Shown here in pieces: positions 43,347-51,427 of a stretch of DNA of 62,277 nt. Within the stretch, counting starts at the first letter, position 1; the number at the start of each line of letters is the position of its first letter. A program made the translations under genes and the position numbers. The stretch is from Candidatus Aveggerthella stercoripullorum (GTDB taxonomy: Bacteria > Actinomycetota > Coriobacteriia > Coriobacteriales > Eggerthellaceae). The notes beneath the pieces were generated by a model. The model searched no databases. It saw nothing but the letters and a program-made list of their open reading frames with translations, and was not told where the DNA came from. The stretch is taken from contig DVGB01000060.1 of NCBI GenBank assembly GCA_018712955.1, positions 1-62,277 of the forward strand, given 5' to 3'.

Positions 43347-43376
43347 TGAATGCCCGGACGTGCGCCCGGGCATTCA
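43347..43376 (-). promoter_or_regulatory. Leader hairpin of the cation efflux gene
   Basis: TGAATGCCCGG (43347-43357) pairs with CCGGGCATTCA (43366-43376). It lies just upstream of the ribosome-binding site in the minus-strand transcript, without a U-tract. It could be a translational or stability element. It does not match a known metal riboswitch that I recognise. Confidence 0.4.
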
Positions 43377-43463
43377 GGTTCTTGCGGTCTCAGCATGGCA
43401 CAACAAGAGGGTTTGTTCCAGTGCGCAGTGCGGCAAAATGCGCGCTGTCGAGCAGATGTAACA

Positions 43464-43495
43464 AAGCCCGTGCAGGATCGTTCCTGCACGGGCTT
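43464..43495 (-). terminator. Rho-independent terminator of the flavoprotein/cytochrome operon
   Basis: Perfect 14-bp stem AAGCCCGTGCAGGA (43464-43477) with TCCTGCACGGGCTT (43482-43495) and a TCGT loop. On the minus strand it is followed by TGTTACA. Confidence 0.75.
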
Positions 43496-43565
43496 GGGAG
43501 GGGTTGCGTCTGCGCGCCTTGCGTAGGATGCGGTGGCGTTGCCTCGCGCGTGCGCTTTTGCGACG

Positions 43566-44420
43566 CTACTGTCCGGCTGTGCCGCTTTGCGCCAGGAGGT
43601 CTTCGCTTTCCTGGTAGGAGACCCAGCCGTCGGGAACTACCGCTTCGGTGTGGCATTGCGAGCAGTACATGACCGACTCGCGATGCGCTTTATGGCATAG
43701 GCCGCAATCTTGTTCGCCATGCTGCGGGCTGTGCGGGTTGATCTCTCCCATCCAAGCGGTCTTCTTCTCCAGGTCTTCACGGGAGAAGTTGTGGCAGGTG
43801 TCGTTCATGCAGAACTCTTCGGAGTTTTCCAGACCTCGCGCTGCCACCAGTTGGTCAAGCGTGCGCTCGCCAAGCGGGCTGGCGTAGTTGCCGGTAATCC
43901 ACTCGGCGCCCTCGGTCAGCTGTTCGCTGAGAGTGGGGACGTGGCAGTCCATGCACGTTTTGCCGGCCGTTGCGTGGACGGGCGCGAGCATGCTGGAGGC
44001 GTCTTCGACGGTGTTACCCCATTTGTCGGTGCCAGAGCCGTCTATCGACGCTTCGTACGTGGGTAGGTAGGAATCCATGGGATTATGGCAGATGGCACTG
44101 CAGAAGCTCGGTTGTTCGTGCCAGACGAACATGCCGACTGCCGCCACGACGACCACCGCCGCCACCACAACGGCGACCGTGGCGCGACGGCGTTTTTTCG
44201 AAGCTTGAAGGCCTTCGCCTGTCGGCAGGGTAGCTGTTGCGTTGTCGGCAGTGGATTCAACGGTCGTTCCTTCGCGAGCGCTTGCTGCCTTGTCGGTGTC
44301 GGTCGTGCTCTGCGGTGCGGCATCGGGGGTGTCTGCTGTCTGCTTGTGAGGCGTTTGGTCGTTTCGCGGTTCGTCAGCTGCATTCTCGCCATTTCGCAGG
44401 GTATCGTCAGAAATGCTCAT
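43566..44420 (-). CDS. Membrane-anchored multihaem cytochrome c (NrfH/NapC-like electron donor)
   Basis: 284 residues. A long low-complexity N-terminus (1-75, Thr/Asp/Ala-rich) precedes one membrane helix (VAVVVAAVVVVAAVGMFVW). Five haem-attachment sites follow: CSAICH (CX3CH), CMDCH, CMNDTCH (CX4CH), CGLCH and CSQCH. Two sites have unusual spacing. The layout matches small NrfH-like quinol oxidases that feed electrons to extracytoplasmic flavoproteins in Eggerthellaceae, such as the Cgr pair. It lies 29 bp downstream of such a flavoprotein. ATG 44420 has AAGGA upstream. The number of haems is read from motifs only. Confidence 0.85.
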   Translation of the reverse strand: MSISDDTLRNGENAADEPRNDQTPHKQTADTPDAAPQSTTDTDKAASAREGTTVESTADNATATLPTGEGLQASKKRRRATVAVVVAAVVVVAAVGMFVWHEQPSFCSAICHNPMDSYLPTYEASIDGSGTDKWGNTVEDASSMLAPVHATAGKTCMDCHVPTLSEQLTEGAEWITGNYASPLGERTLDQLVAARGLENSEEFCMNDTCHNFSREDLEKKTAWMGEINPHSPQHGEQDCGLCHKAHRESVMYCSQCHTEAVVPDGWVSYQESEDLLAQSGTAGQ

Positions 44421-44449
44421 AGCGTGTCCTTTCCTTCGATTGCCCGGCA

Positions 44450-46093
44450 TTAAGCGATGCCCAGGATGTTGCGCACGGCGATGCGGCTGAACGTGCAGCA
44501 TTCCGCAAGGTTGCCGCCTCCGTTGTACATGTGGCACCAGATGCTCCCGAACTCGCCAGAGCTGTAGAGGTTCGGAATGGGGTTGCCATCAAGGTCGATG
44601 ATCTGAGCATGCTCGTTACGGCGCGGGCCGCCGTCGGTGTTGAGCATGGTCGCGGAGCAATGGCAGGCATGGAACGGCGCCGTTTTAATGGGCGTCAGCG
44701 TCCAGGCGGGGCGGTAGAACGCAGGGTCCTCTCCCGCTTCGCAGTATTGGTTCCACTGCTCGACCGTGCGGACGAGCTCATTGGCGGGAAGTCCCGCCAT
44801 ACCGGCAAGCTCTTCGATGGAATTTGCGCGGTATCCGTAGCCTTCGCTCGACGGTTCGAAGTTCGGGGCGGTGCTGTAGGCCATCATCTGCTGGTACCCC
44901 TCGTCGTCCAGAATGTACCAGGTGTCTTTCGGCATGGGGAGATGGGGTCATTCGCCACCGAACTGCATGTGGCCATGACGGCTGCCCACGTTGATGTTGA
45001 GCGGATTCTGGTCGATGACGTTCCAGTCGTGCTCGTGGTCGCTGTCCCAGTCCATGAAAAACCGGCGTCCGTTCGTGGCGACGGTAATGCCGAACTGTTT
45101 GGGCGTGCGCATGGTCACGTCCTCGCCTTCGATGGGGGAGACGCTGGTCCAGAAGCCAGCGCAGCTGTTCATGTGCCACATGTCGGCACCGACACGGGCA
45201 CAGATGTAGTGGCCGTCACCGGTGTTCATGCGGCCGGCGATACAGCGCGCTGTCGTGCCGGACAGGTAGTCGGCGCGCATCTGGGCGTTGTTCTCGAAGC
45301 CACCGCAGCACATGATGACGCCTTTGTTTGCTTTGACGTAAATCGTCTCACCTTCGAAGGTGTAGACGCCGCCCAGGATGGCTTTGCTTTCGGGGTCCTG
45401 TACCAGCGCGACCAAAGGCGCGTTCAGCTTATGGGTGATGTTCTCGCTGTCGGCGAACGCATGGTTCACGAACTTGATGACGTGGTCGTACGTTTCGTCT
45501 TTGAAGTACAGCACGCCAAGGTTGTAGCTGTGGGGCAGCTCGGCATATTCCGGATAGCACGTTTCTCCCGATCCCACTTCGAAATGTTCGCTGAAGTCAA
45601 CGTAGTCGGGATTGTAGTCCGGCAGGCTTTCAAGCCAGGAGCGGTTTTCAAGCACGCCCGCGGCGTACGCGTCCAAAACGGCATCCGGCGTGTTGTCCAT
45701 GTCGCCGCGCAATTCGTAGAGGTACTGGCGAAAGCCTTCTGCGTGCGCATCGTCGGTCCACAGGACGCGGCCGGCGGAAAACGGGCTGTCACCGTCGCCG
45801 AGGATCATAGACCCTTTCTCGAGCAGAAGGGCCTTGGCCCCGTTGCCTTCCAAAGCAACGACCGCTGCCGCCGCTTGGCCTGCAAGCCCGCCGCCCACGA
45901 TCAGGATGTCGGTTTCTTCGTCCCATTGGATGTCCGCTACGGATTCGGCGGTATCGTTGGCGTTCGCCGGGGCGCCCTTCGGCGAGCAGCCTCCAAGCAT
46001 GGCGGTGCCGGCTCCTGCGAGCAGGACGGCGCCTGCCGCCTTGATAAAGCCTCGGCGCGATTGCGTGAGATTCAGATCGGTAGGAACGTTCAT
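44450..46093 (-). pseudogene. Tat-exported FAD-dependent reductase interrupted by in-frame TGA
   Basis: The 547-codon frame from ATG 46093 is intact except for TGA at 44948-44950, between GHMQFGGE and PHLPMPKDTWYIL. Both halves belong to one fumarate/urocanate-reductase-like flavoprotein: Tat signal SRRGFIK and lipobox LGGC, FAD site DILIVGGGLAGQAAA, GRRFFMDWD, and the C-terminal NLYSSGEFGSIWCHMYNGGG for FAD closure. A Trp (TGG) at the TGA site is the simplest ancestral state. Three readings remain: a nonsense mutation, a base-call error, or recoding. The C-terminal half has no ribosome-binding site of its own. It pairs with the cytochrome downstream as a respiratory reductase for an unknown organic acceptor. 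RBS AAGGAGGG precedes ATG 46093. Confidence 0.8.
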
Positions 46094-46158
46094 GTCAGCC
46101 CTCCTTGCTGGGTCTTGCCTTCGTGCCGAACTGTAGGGTTTATGCGTCGCGCACAGCG

Positions 46159-46191
46159 ACCCCCGAAAATGGGGTTTGTGCCCGTAAGGGG
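46159..46191. promoter_or_regulatory. Possible operator between the flavoprotein and LuxR genes
   Basis: ACCCCCGAAAATGGGGT (46159-46175) is a 5-bp inverted repeat (ACCCC/GGGGT). A second GCCC-GTAA-GGGG block follows at 46180-46191. They lie in the 291-bp divergent gap and are plausible sites for the LuxR-type regulator. No gene is seen in this gap. Confidence 0.4.
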
Positions 46192-46384
46192 TCAGTTTTG
46201 CCATGACACCAAACGGGTGAATTACGTTATCGCAGGTCAAAGGCCTGTCTGAAAAAGAGCGCTGTCAGGCTTCAACGCATGCGTGTGCTACGATGAGCAC
46301 GTTTCAAACGGCTGATAGGGGAGGTCATGGGCCGGAAGGAAGCTCCCTGTCCGTGCTGGCGGCCGAGAGAGGGAGGGCGAAGCC

Positions 46385-47773
46385 ATGGGAATGGTGGAGT
46401 TGTTCGGAAAGCCCGCAGACGCGTGTCGCTTGGGAATAGCGTGCACGCTCACGTGGGCATTCTGGCTCAACGGCGCCAGCGGTGCGCCGACCGACCAGCC
46501 CCTATGGCAGCTTTCGTACATGGTGCTTTCTGCCATGATGGCGGTTTTGGGCGTGTGCGCTCTCAAGCGCCCGCATACGATGGATGCCGGCCGCCTGGGT
46601 TCCGCCGGCGCTGGCATGGGCGTGCTGGGCACTATCGCGCTGGTTGCTTCGCTCAACATGCCGAACGCAGGCTCGCTTCAGGTTCCAGCGTACTTGGCAT
46701 GCGGGTGTGCGCTTGGCTTGCTGTACCTGCAGTGGGGCCCGTTCTATGCGCAGGTGTCCACCAAGCAGATGGTGGGCTACCTGTTCGCCGCGAACATCGC
46801 GGCGTCGTTGCTCAAATGCGTGGTGCACTTCGTTCCCGACCCGCTTTCTTTCGCGCTTGCGTCAGCGCTCCCTGTCGTTTCCGCTATCGCGTGCTTCCGC
46901 GCCCGGAAGACCATGCCGGAAGCGCCTGCGCCGACCGTTCGCTTTTCCGACAGCAGCGCTTTTGGACTATGGAAAGTGTTCGTGGCGCTGGCTGTGTTCA
47001 GCTTCCTGGCGGCTTTCTTGCTCGGCCATGCGGTGGGCAACCAAAGCGCCGTCCCGCCCGCGAACTTTGCTGCGTCGCGCGCATTCGAGATGGCGGTGTC
47101 GGCGGTGGTCATGGCCTACGTGACAACGCTTGGCAGGTCGTTCAACTTCGCACAGCTGTGGCGTATTGTGCTGGTGGCATTGGCGGCGGACGTGCTGTTG
47201 CAGATTGTGCTGCCAGAGTTCGATACGCTGCGCTGCATCGAAAGCGCTGTGTGGGATTTGATCGTGCTGTTCTCCTGGCTGACCATCGCCGACATTGCGC
47301 GGCATGCTGTCGTCGACTCGCTGGTCGTGTTCGGGCTGGGCTGGCCGTTCTACACGCTGCCGTTCGCTGCGGGGTCTTTGGTCGCCACGGCCGTGGGGCC
47401 GGGCGGTCTGAGCAGCGCGCTTGTGGCGGTCGTGCTGTTCGTCCTGCTGCTCACTTCTGCATTCTGCCTGGAAGTGCGCGACCAGGATACCAAGCTTGTT
47501 TTCTCAGAGCTGGACGAAAGCCCGGACGCACCGCGCGATGCGAGCGAAGTGGCGGACATCGAGGGAAGCTGCGAAGCGCTTGCCCGGGCGCACGGCCTGT
47601 CGCCGCGCGAGCTCGAGGTCATGAAGTATCTGGCGAAAGGCCGCACGAAAGCCTACATTGCCGAAACGCTGTACCTGTCGGAGAACACGGTACGCAGCCA
47701 TACGAAGCATATCTACACGAAATTGGACGTTCACAGCAAACGCGACCTTATGGACTTGGTGGGCGTGGAGTAG
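46385..47773 (+). CDS. Membrane-bound LuxR-family transcriptional regulator
   Basis: 462 residues. About 10-12 membrane helices occupy residues 15-365. A short acidic linker and a LuxR helix-turn-helix (about 397-460) follow: GLSPRELEVMKYLAKGRTKAYIA then SENTVRSHTKHIYTKLDVHSK. This one-component regulator type is expanded in Eggerthellaceae, usually beside a flavoprotein/cytochrome reductase operon, which it is thought to control in response to the substrate. Here it is divergent from such an operon. ATG 46385 has GGGAGGG 9 nt upstream; ATG 46391 is an alternative. Confidence 0.88.
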   Translation: MGMVELFGKPADACRLGIACTLTWAFWLNGASGAPTDQPLWQLSYMVLSAMMAVLGVCALKRPHTMDAGRLGSAGAGMGVLGTIALVASLNMPNAGSLQVPAYLACGCALGLLYLQWGPFYAQVSTKQMVGYLFAANIAASLLKCVVHFVPDPLSFALASALPVVSAIACFRARKTMPEAPAPTVRFSDSSAFGLWKVFVALAVFSFLAAFLLGHAVGNQSAVPPANFAASRAFEMAVSAVVMAYVTTLGRSFNFAQLWRIVLVALAADVLLQIVLPEFDTLRCIESAVWDLIVLFSWLTIADIARHAVVDSLVVFGLGWPFYTLPFAAGSLVATAVGPGGLSSALVAVVLFVLLLTSAFCLEVRDQDTKLVFSELDESPDAPRDASEVADIEGSCEALARAHGLSPRELEVMKYLAKGRTKAYIAETLYLSENTVRSHTKHIYTKLDVHSKRDLMDLVGVE

Positions 47774-47905
47774 CCTGTCTGGCTTGAGGTTCTGGCGGCA
47801 TTCCCTCGATGTCGAGCTGATTGCTGGCGGCCCGCTGCGAGCCTGCGGCGAGCTGCATTCCGTGCAGGATGCGGTGGTGCGACGGCTTGCAGTACGCTGC
47901 TGCCT

Positions 47906-48862
47906 TTACAGTAGATTTCGGTTGCGCAGGATGCGGACTGCGATGATGCACAGCACAAGCGAAAGGACAATCACGATAAGGAAGCCGAACGGGCTGTCTG
48001 CGAAGGGCATGCCGGCGGAATCCACGTTCATGCCGTAGAAGCCGGCGATCATGGTGGGGATGGCCAGCACGATGGTGATGGCGGCCAGCAGCTTCATCGT
48101 GGTGTTCAGCCCGTTGTCCATGACGCTCGAGAAGAGTTCGCGCGTGCTCGTGATGAGCTGGCGGTACGTGCGTGCCATTTCGTCCGCTTGGCGAATTTCG
48201 ATAAGGACGTCGTCGAAGAGCGTCTCATCGGTCTTGTCCGCAAGGATGCGCGGACTGCGCGCGGCGCGCTCGAGGATGGCGCGGTTGCCGGAAAGCGACG
48301 TTTCCAAGTAAACGATGTCGGTTTCCAGACTATGGAGTGTTACCAGGTCGCTCACGCGGGTGCGCCGGGAGGTGTGGTTAAGGCCCTCTACCAGGCGAGC
48401 GCGGCGGCTCTCGATGTCGCGCAGGTAACGTTGGTAGGCAGTTGCCATGTGCATGAGCAGGTCGTAGACGAAGCGTGTTTTGCCGTCGATGATAGTGACC
48501 TTGCGAGGGTCGATCCCGCTTGAGTCGAGCGCGGCAAAGTCGATGCGCGACGTGGTGATGACGCTGCTTTTCGCGGTGGTGATGATGGCGAGCGGGTACG
48601 TGCGGTACGCCTGCGTTTTGCCGTGCAGCTCAGGAACGGGCACGTCCACGACCAAAAGCGTGTAAGCCCCGTTCTCTTCGAAACGGCTGGGCTCTTCGTC
48701 GTCCATGGCCGCGCGCAGGTCGTTTCCGTCGATGCCGCCGCACGTTTTGCGGACATAGTCGATTTCCCAGTCTTCCGGGTTGGTCAATCGCACGAGCGAA
48801 CGTGGCGCGATGTGCTGGCGCTCTTCAAGATGGCCTTTTGTGACACCGTAGATGGTCAGCAT
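47906..48862 (-). CDS. corA: CorA-family magnesium/divalent cation transporter
   Basis: 318 residues. A long soluble N-terminus and helical stalk lead to two C-terminal membrane helices. The signature YGMNVD lies at the end of the first (AIPTMIAGFYGMNV) and the protein ends with RNRNLL. ATG 48862 follows GGAAGGAG with good spacing. It is monocistronic, convergent with the LuxR gene. No M-box riboswitch was recognised upstream. Confidence 0.9.
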   Translation of the reverse strand: MLTIYGVTKGHLEERQHIAPRSLVRLTNPEDWEIDYVRKTCGGIDGNDLRAAMDDEEPSRFEENGAYTLLVVDVPVPELHGKTQAYRTYPLAIITTAKSSVITTSRIDFAALDSSGIDPRKVTIIDGKTRFVYDLLMHMATAYQRYLRDIESRRARLVEGLNHTSRRTRVSDLVTLHSLETDIVYLETSLSGNRAILERAARSPRILADKTDETLFDDVLIEIRQADEMARTYRQLITSTRELFSSVMDNGLNTTMKLLAAITIVLAIPTMIAGFYGMNVDSAGMPFADSPFGFLIVIVLSLVLCIIAVRILRNRNLL

Positions 48863-49016
48863 GCGCGCTCCTTCCGCCCCTTTCGGCCGCGCTGTCCTGT
48901 GCGTGCCCCAACATACCACGACTGTCGGCCCGCGTGCCTGCGCGCTGCGAATTCTCAGGAAGGCACCAGGAATCGGCGTGCCTGCGCGAACTAGCAAGCG
49001 CGCCCCTTCCGCGTTG

Positions 49017-49595
49017 TTACCGCCGGTAGAGCGCTCGTTCCAGCGTGAAGAGCAGGACCTCGCAGGCGGGGTCGCCCGCCCTCAGTGAATCGAGCATGCC
49101 TGTCCAGACGAACGCAGCAAGGCGGTCGGCGTCTACCCGGGCGAGAAAAGCGGGGTCGATATTCGAATCTGCCCTGATCACGCGCGAGAGACTACGGCGT
49201 ATATGGTCGAAGCACTCCCGCTCTGCATCCCTGCCTTTTTGGCGGGTTCGCGCGTCCAGAGAGGATGCGTCGCCCAGCCAGTCAGCTCGGAATTCGGAAA
49301 GCGCGCAGTGAAGGGTGCCTGCGGCACGGCGGCAGAACGCCACGAGGTTTTCGCCTTCGCGGTACGAAAAGCATGCCGACTCGCCGCCCGCAAGGACGGC
49401 AGAAGTCCAGAAGTGCTGAATGACCGCGGTGACAAGCGATGCTTTGTCCGGGAAGTAGTTGTAGAGAGTGCCGACGGCCACCCCGCAATCTTGCGCGATC
49501 TTGCGAACGCTCAGGGATGACAGGCCGTCTGTGCGCGTGCGCTGGTAGGCGGCCTCGACGATGGCATCTCGGGAAAGAGCGGCTTTGTTTCCCAT
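49017..49595 (-). CDS. TetR-family transcriptional regulator
   Basis: 192 residues. The helix-turn-helix is clear in the first 50 residues (SVRKIAQDCGVAVGTLYNYFPDKASLVTAV). The remainder is a ligand-binding/dimerisation domain with no recognised ligand. ATG 49595 has AAAGGA 6 nt upstream. It is divergent from a small membrane protein (49969), and a palindrome lies in the gap, consistent with autorepression and control of that protein. Confidence 0.9.
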   Translation of the reverse strand: MGNKAALSRDAIVEAAYQRTRTDGLSSLSVRKIAQDCGVAVGTLYNYFPDKASLVTAVIQHFWTSAVLAGGESACFSYREGENLVAFCRRAAGTLHCALSEFRADWLGDASSLDARTRQKGRDAERECFDHIRRSLSRVIRADSNIDPAFLARVDADRLAAFVWTGMLDSLRAGDPACEVLLFTLERALYRR

Positions 49596-49905
49596 GGCGG
49601 TTCCTTTCGTTGCGGTGCATGTTTCGTTTCTGACAGGGGAGGGCGTTGGATCGCTTCCTATTTCTTGGACAAGGAAATGAAAGTCCGTGAGATGGGAGGC
49701 CTTCTTACGTCCACCGACCTGCGGGGCGGGCCCGCTCGGGAATTGTCTCCCTAGCCATTTCTCCTTCGCCTGCATGTCGCTTTCGCCGCCTTGTGCTTGG
49801 TGATGAACGACGCCGTGGAGTGTTCAGGGACCGGGCGTGGAGAAACGGACGAAGTCGCATTGCGCGCTTGAGCGTTGCCAGCCTCCTTTGTAGCATGGCC
49901 TTGAG

Positions 49906-49926
49906 AAAATGAACAGTGTTCATTTT
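49906..49926. promoter_or_regulatory. Palindromic operator, likely TetR site
   Basis: AAAATGAAC and GTTCATTTT form a perfect 9-bp inverted repeat around AGT. It lies 43 bp before the membrane-protein start in the 373-bp divergent gap; the rest of the gap shows no gene. Confidence 0.65.
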
Positions 49927-49968
49927 ACGGGGAGCTGCGCAATCCAAGATGCGGGAACGGAGGCTGAC

Positions 49969-50394
49969 ATGCCGCTTAAGGTCGACAAGATCAATTTACT
50001 TGCCATTGCTGCGCTCGTGTGGACCGTGGCGGGCGTCAATATTCTGCGCATTGGCCTGGAATCCTACGCGGTCGGACACGTGAGCGTGCTCAACGTGGTG
50101 CTGTCCGTGGTCGTGGGGAGCGTTTTCTGGTTTTTCGTTTTCAGCAGGCTTACGGCAAAGCATACGAAGCGCATCGTCGGCTCAGAGGAGCGTCGGCAGT
50201 ACTTTTGGAAGTTCTTCGACCTGAGATCGTTCGTCATCATGGCGGTCATGATGACGGGCGGTATTCTGATACGCACACTGAGCCTGGCACCGACGGTCTT
50301 TATCGCCGTGTTCTATACGGGGCTGGGCACTGCGCTTACGCTTGCGGGCCTGCTGTTCTGTCGCAATCGCATTCGCTACGCTGGTGCATGCTAG
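49969..50394 (+). CDS. Small membrane protein, unknown
   Basis: 141 residues with four predicted helices (LLAIAALVWTVAGVNILRIG; VLNVVLSVVVGSVFWFFVF; FVIMAVMMTGGILIRTLSL; VFIAVFYTGLGTALTLAGLL) and a basic loop in between (TAKHTKRIVGSEERRQ). No family is recognised. GGAGG lies upstream of ATG 49969; a longer frame starts inside the palindrome and is unlikely. It is probably the target of the divergent TetR regulator. Confidence 0.75.
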   Translation: MPLKVDKINLLAIAALVWTVAGVNILRIGLESYAVGHVSVLNVVLSVVVGSVFWFFVFSRLTAKHTKRIVGSEERRQYFWKFFDLRSFVIMAVMMTGGILIRTLSLAPTVFIAVFYTGLGTALTLAGLLFCRNRIRYAGAC

Positions 50395-50421
50395 CAGGGC
50401 AGGTGCGCATGCGGAACGTTG

Positions 50422-50832
50422 TCAGACCAAGATGCCGTTGCAGTGGTCGATTTCGTGCTGGATGATCTGGGCTGTCCAGCCCGAGAACGTTTTCATATGC
50501 GCCTTCAGGCGGGTATCCTGCCAGGAGACCTTAATGGTGCGGTATCGTTTGACCGGGCGCGTGCCGGGAAGCGACAGGCAGCCTTCCTCTGTTTGGAACG
50601 CTCCGCTGCACTCGACGATTTCCGGATTCAGCATGCAGACGAACGCGTCGCCGTCTGCAAAGGCGATGATGCGCTTGCGCTGTCCGATCATGTTCGCTGC
50701 CATGCCGACGCATTCATGCTGATGCGCCTGGAGCGTTTCGAGCAAGTCCTGTGCAAGAGGGGCGTCTTCTGCTCCCGCCGGCTCCGAAGGGAGCGAAAGG
50801 AAGAAGCGATCTCTCATGATGGGCCTGATCAT
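50422..50832 (-). CDS. def: Peptide deformylase (variant type)
   Basis: 136 residues. Motif 2 EEGCLSLPG and motif 3 QHEIDHCNGIL (HEIDH) supply the metal ligands (Cys, two His) and catalytic Glu. Motif 1 is VGMAANMIG, where the classical G-x-G-x-A-A-x-Q has Met in place of Gln. That variant is found in a set of short Firmicutes/actinobacterial deformylases, so activity is uncertain. It removes formyl from the N-terminal Met of new proteins. ATG 50832 has AAAGGA upstream. It lies 46 bp downstream of the YolD-like gene. Confidence 0.85.
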   Translation of the reverse strand: MIRPIMRDRFFLSLPSEPAGAEDAPLAQDLLETLQAHQHECVGMAANMIGQRKRIIAFADGDAFVCMLNPEIVECSGAFQTEEGCLSLPGTRPVKRYRTIKVSWQDTRLKAHMKTFSGWTAQIIQHEIDHCNGILV

Positions 50833-50878
50833 GGTGTTCCTTTCTGATCGCGGTCGCAAAGCGGACGGTTTTCTGCGC

Positions 50879-51427
50879 TCATTGTAGACGTTCGAGCGAC
50901 AGGATGTCGTCGAAGGAAATGCGCTTTTTCTCGATAGCGAGCGAGCGAAATGCCAAATCGACGCCTGCAATAACGCCGCAGGCGGTCGCGTATGCTCCGT
51001 TCTCGTAATGGACCGCACGCACTCTGTCCCCTTTGCGCAGTGTAGCGACCGTTTCCGAAAGGATTCGCGCGCGCTCGTCGGTCATGTCCCGTCGCGGCTG
51101 GCGCACGAACTCCTGCTCGTGTGCCAGCTCATGGTAGCCCTTCAGGGCGGCAAAAGGCATGAACTGGCGCGCGCGGTCGGCGTGGGCGCGCGCGGCGTGC
51201 GGACCGTCTTTGCCCCTGCGCACCGCGATATCGCGCAGGACGCGGGCGCGATATTCCAGCTCGGGAGCGCTGACGCCTTTTTTGGTCGCCCAGAATGACA
51301 GCAGCTTCCTGGTCTCGATGTTTAGCAGGGTATCTTCCTGTGGAACCAGCTTTCGGACAGCGTTCGTTTCGGTCTGTGCGCAGAAGTCCTGCACGGCCGC
51401 ATGCTGTTTCGGCGGGGTTTCAGGCAT
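50879..51427 (-). CDS. YolD-like protein, partner of the Y-family polymerase
   Basis: 182 residues. The C-terminal segment GVIAGVDLAFRSLAIEKKRISFDDILSLERLQ matches the end of YolD-like proteins, which are typically encoded beside damage-inducible polymerases. The function of the family is poorly known. The N-terminal 100 residues are unrecognised. ATG 51427 overlaps the polymerase stop by 8 nt, so the two are translationally coupled and share the LexA-controlled promoter at 52.9 kb. Confidence 0.7.
   Translation of the reverse strand: MPETPPKQHAAVQDFCAQTETNAVRKLVPQEDTLLNIETRKLLSFWATKKGVSAPELEYRARVLRDIAVRRGKDGPHAARAHADRARQFMPFAALKGYHELAHEQEFVRQPRRDMTDERARILSETVATLRKGDRVRAVHYENGAYATACGVIAGVDLAFRSLAIEKKRISFDDILSLERLQ

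Noticed and set aside
44450-44935. Independent C-terminal flavoprotein gene starting at ATG 44935
   Set aside because: It is in frame with the upstream half, separated only by one TGA, and has no ribosome-binding site.
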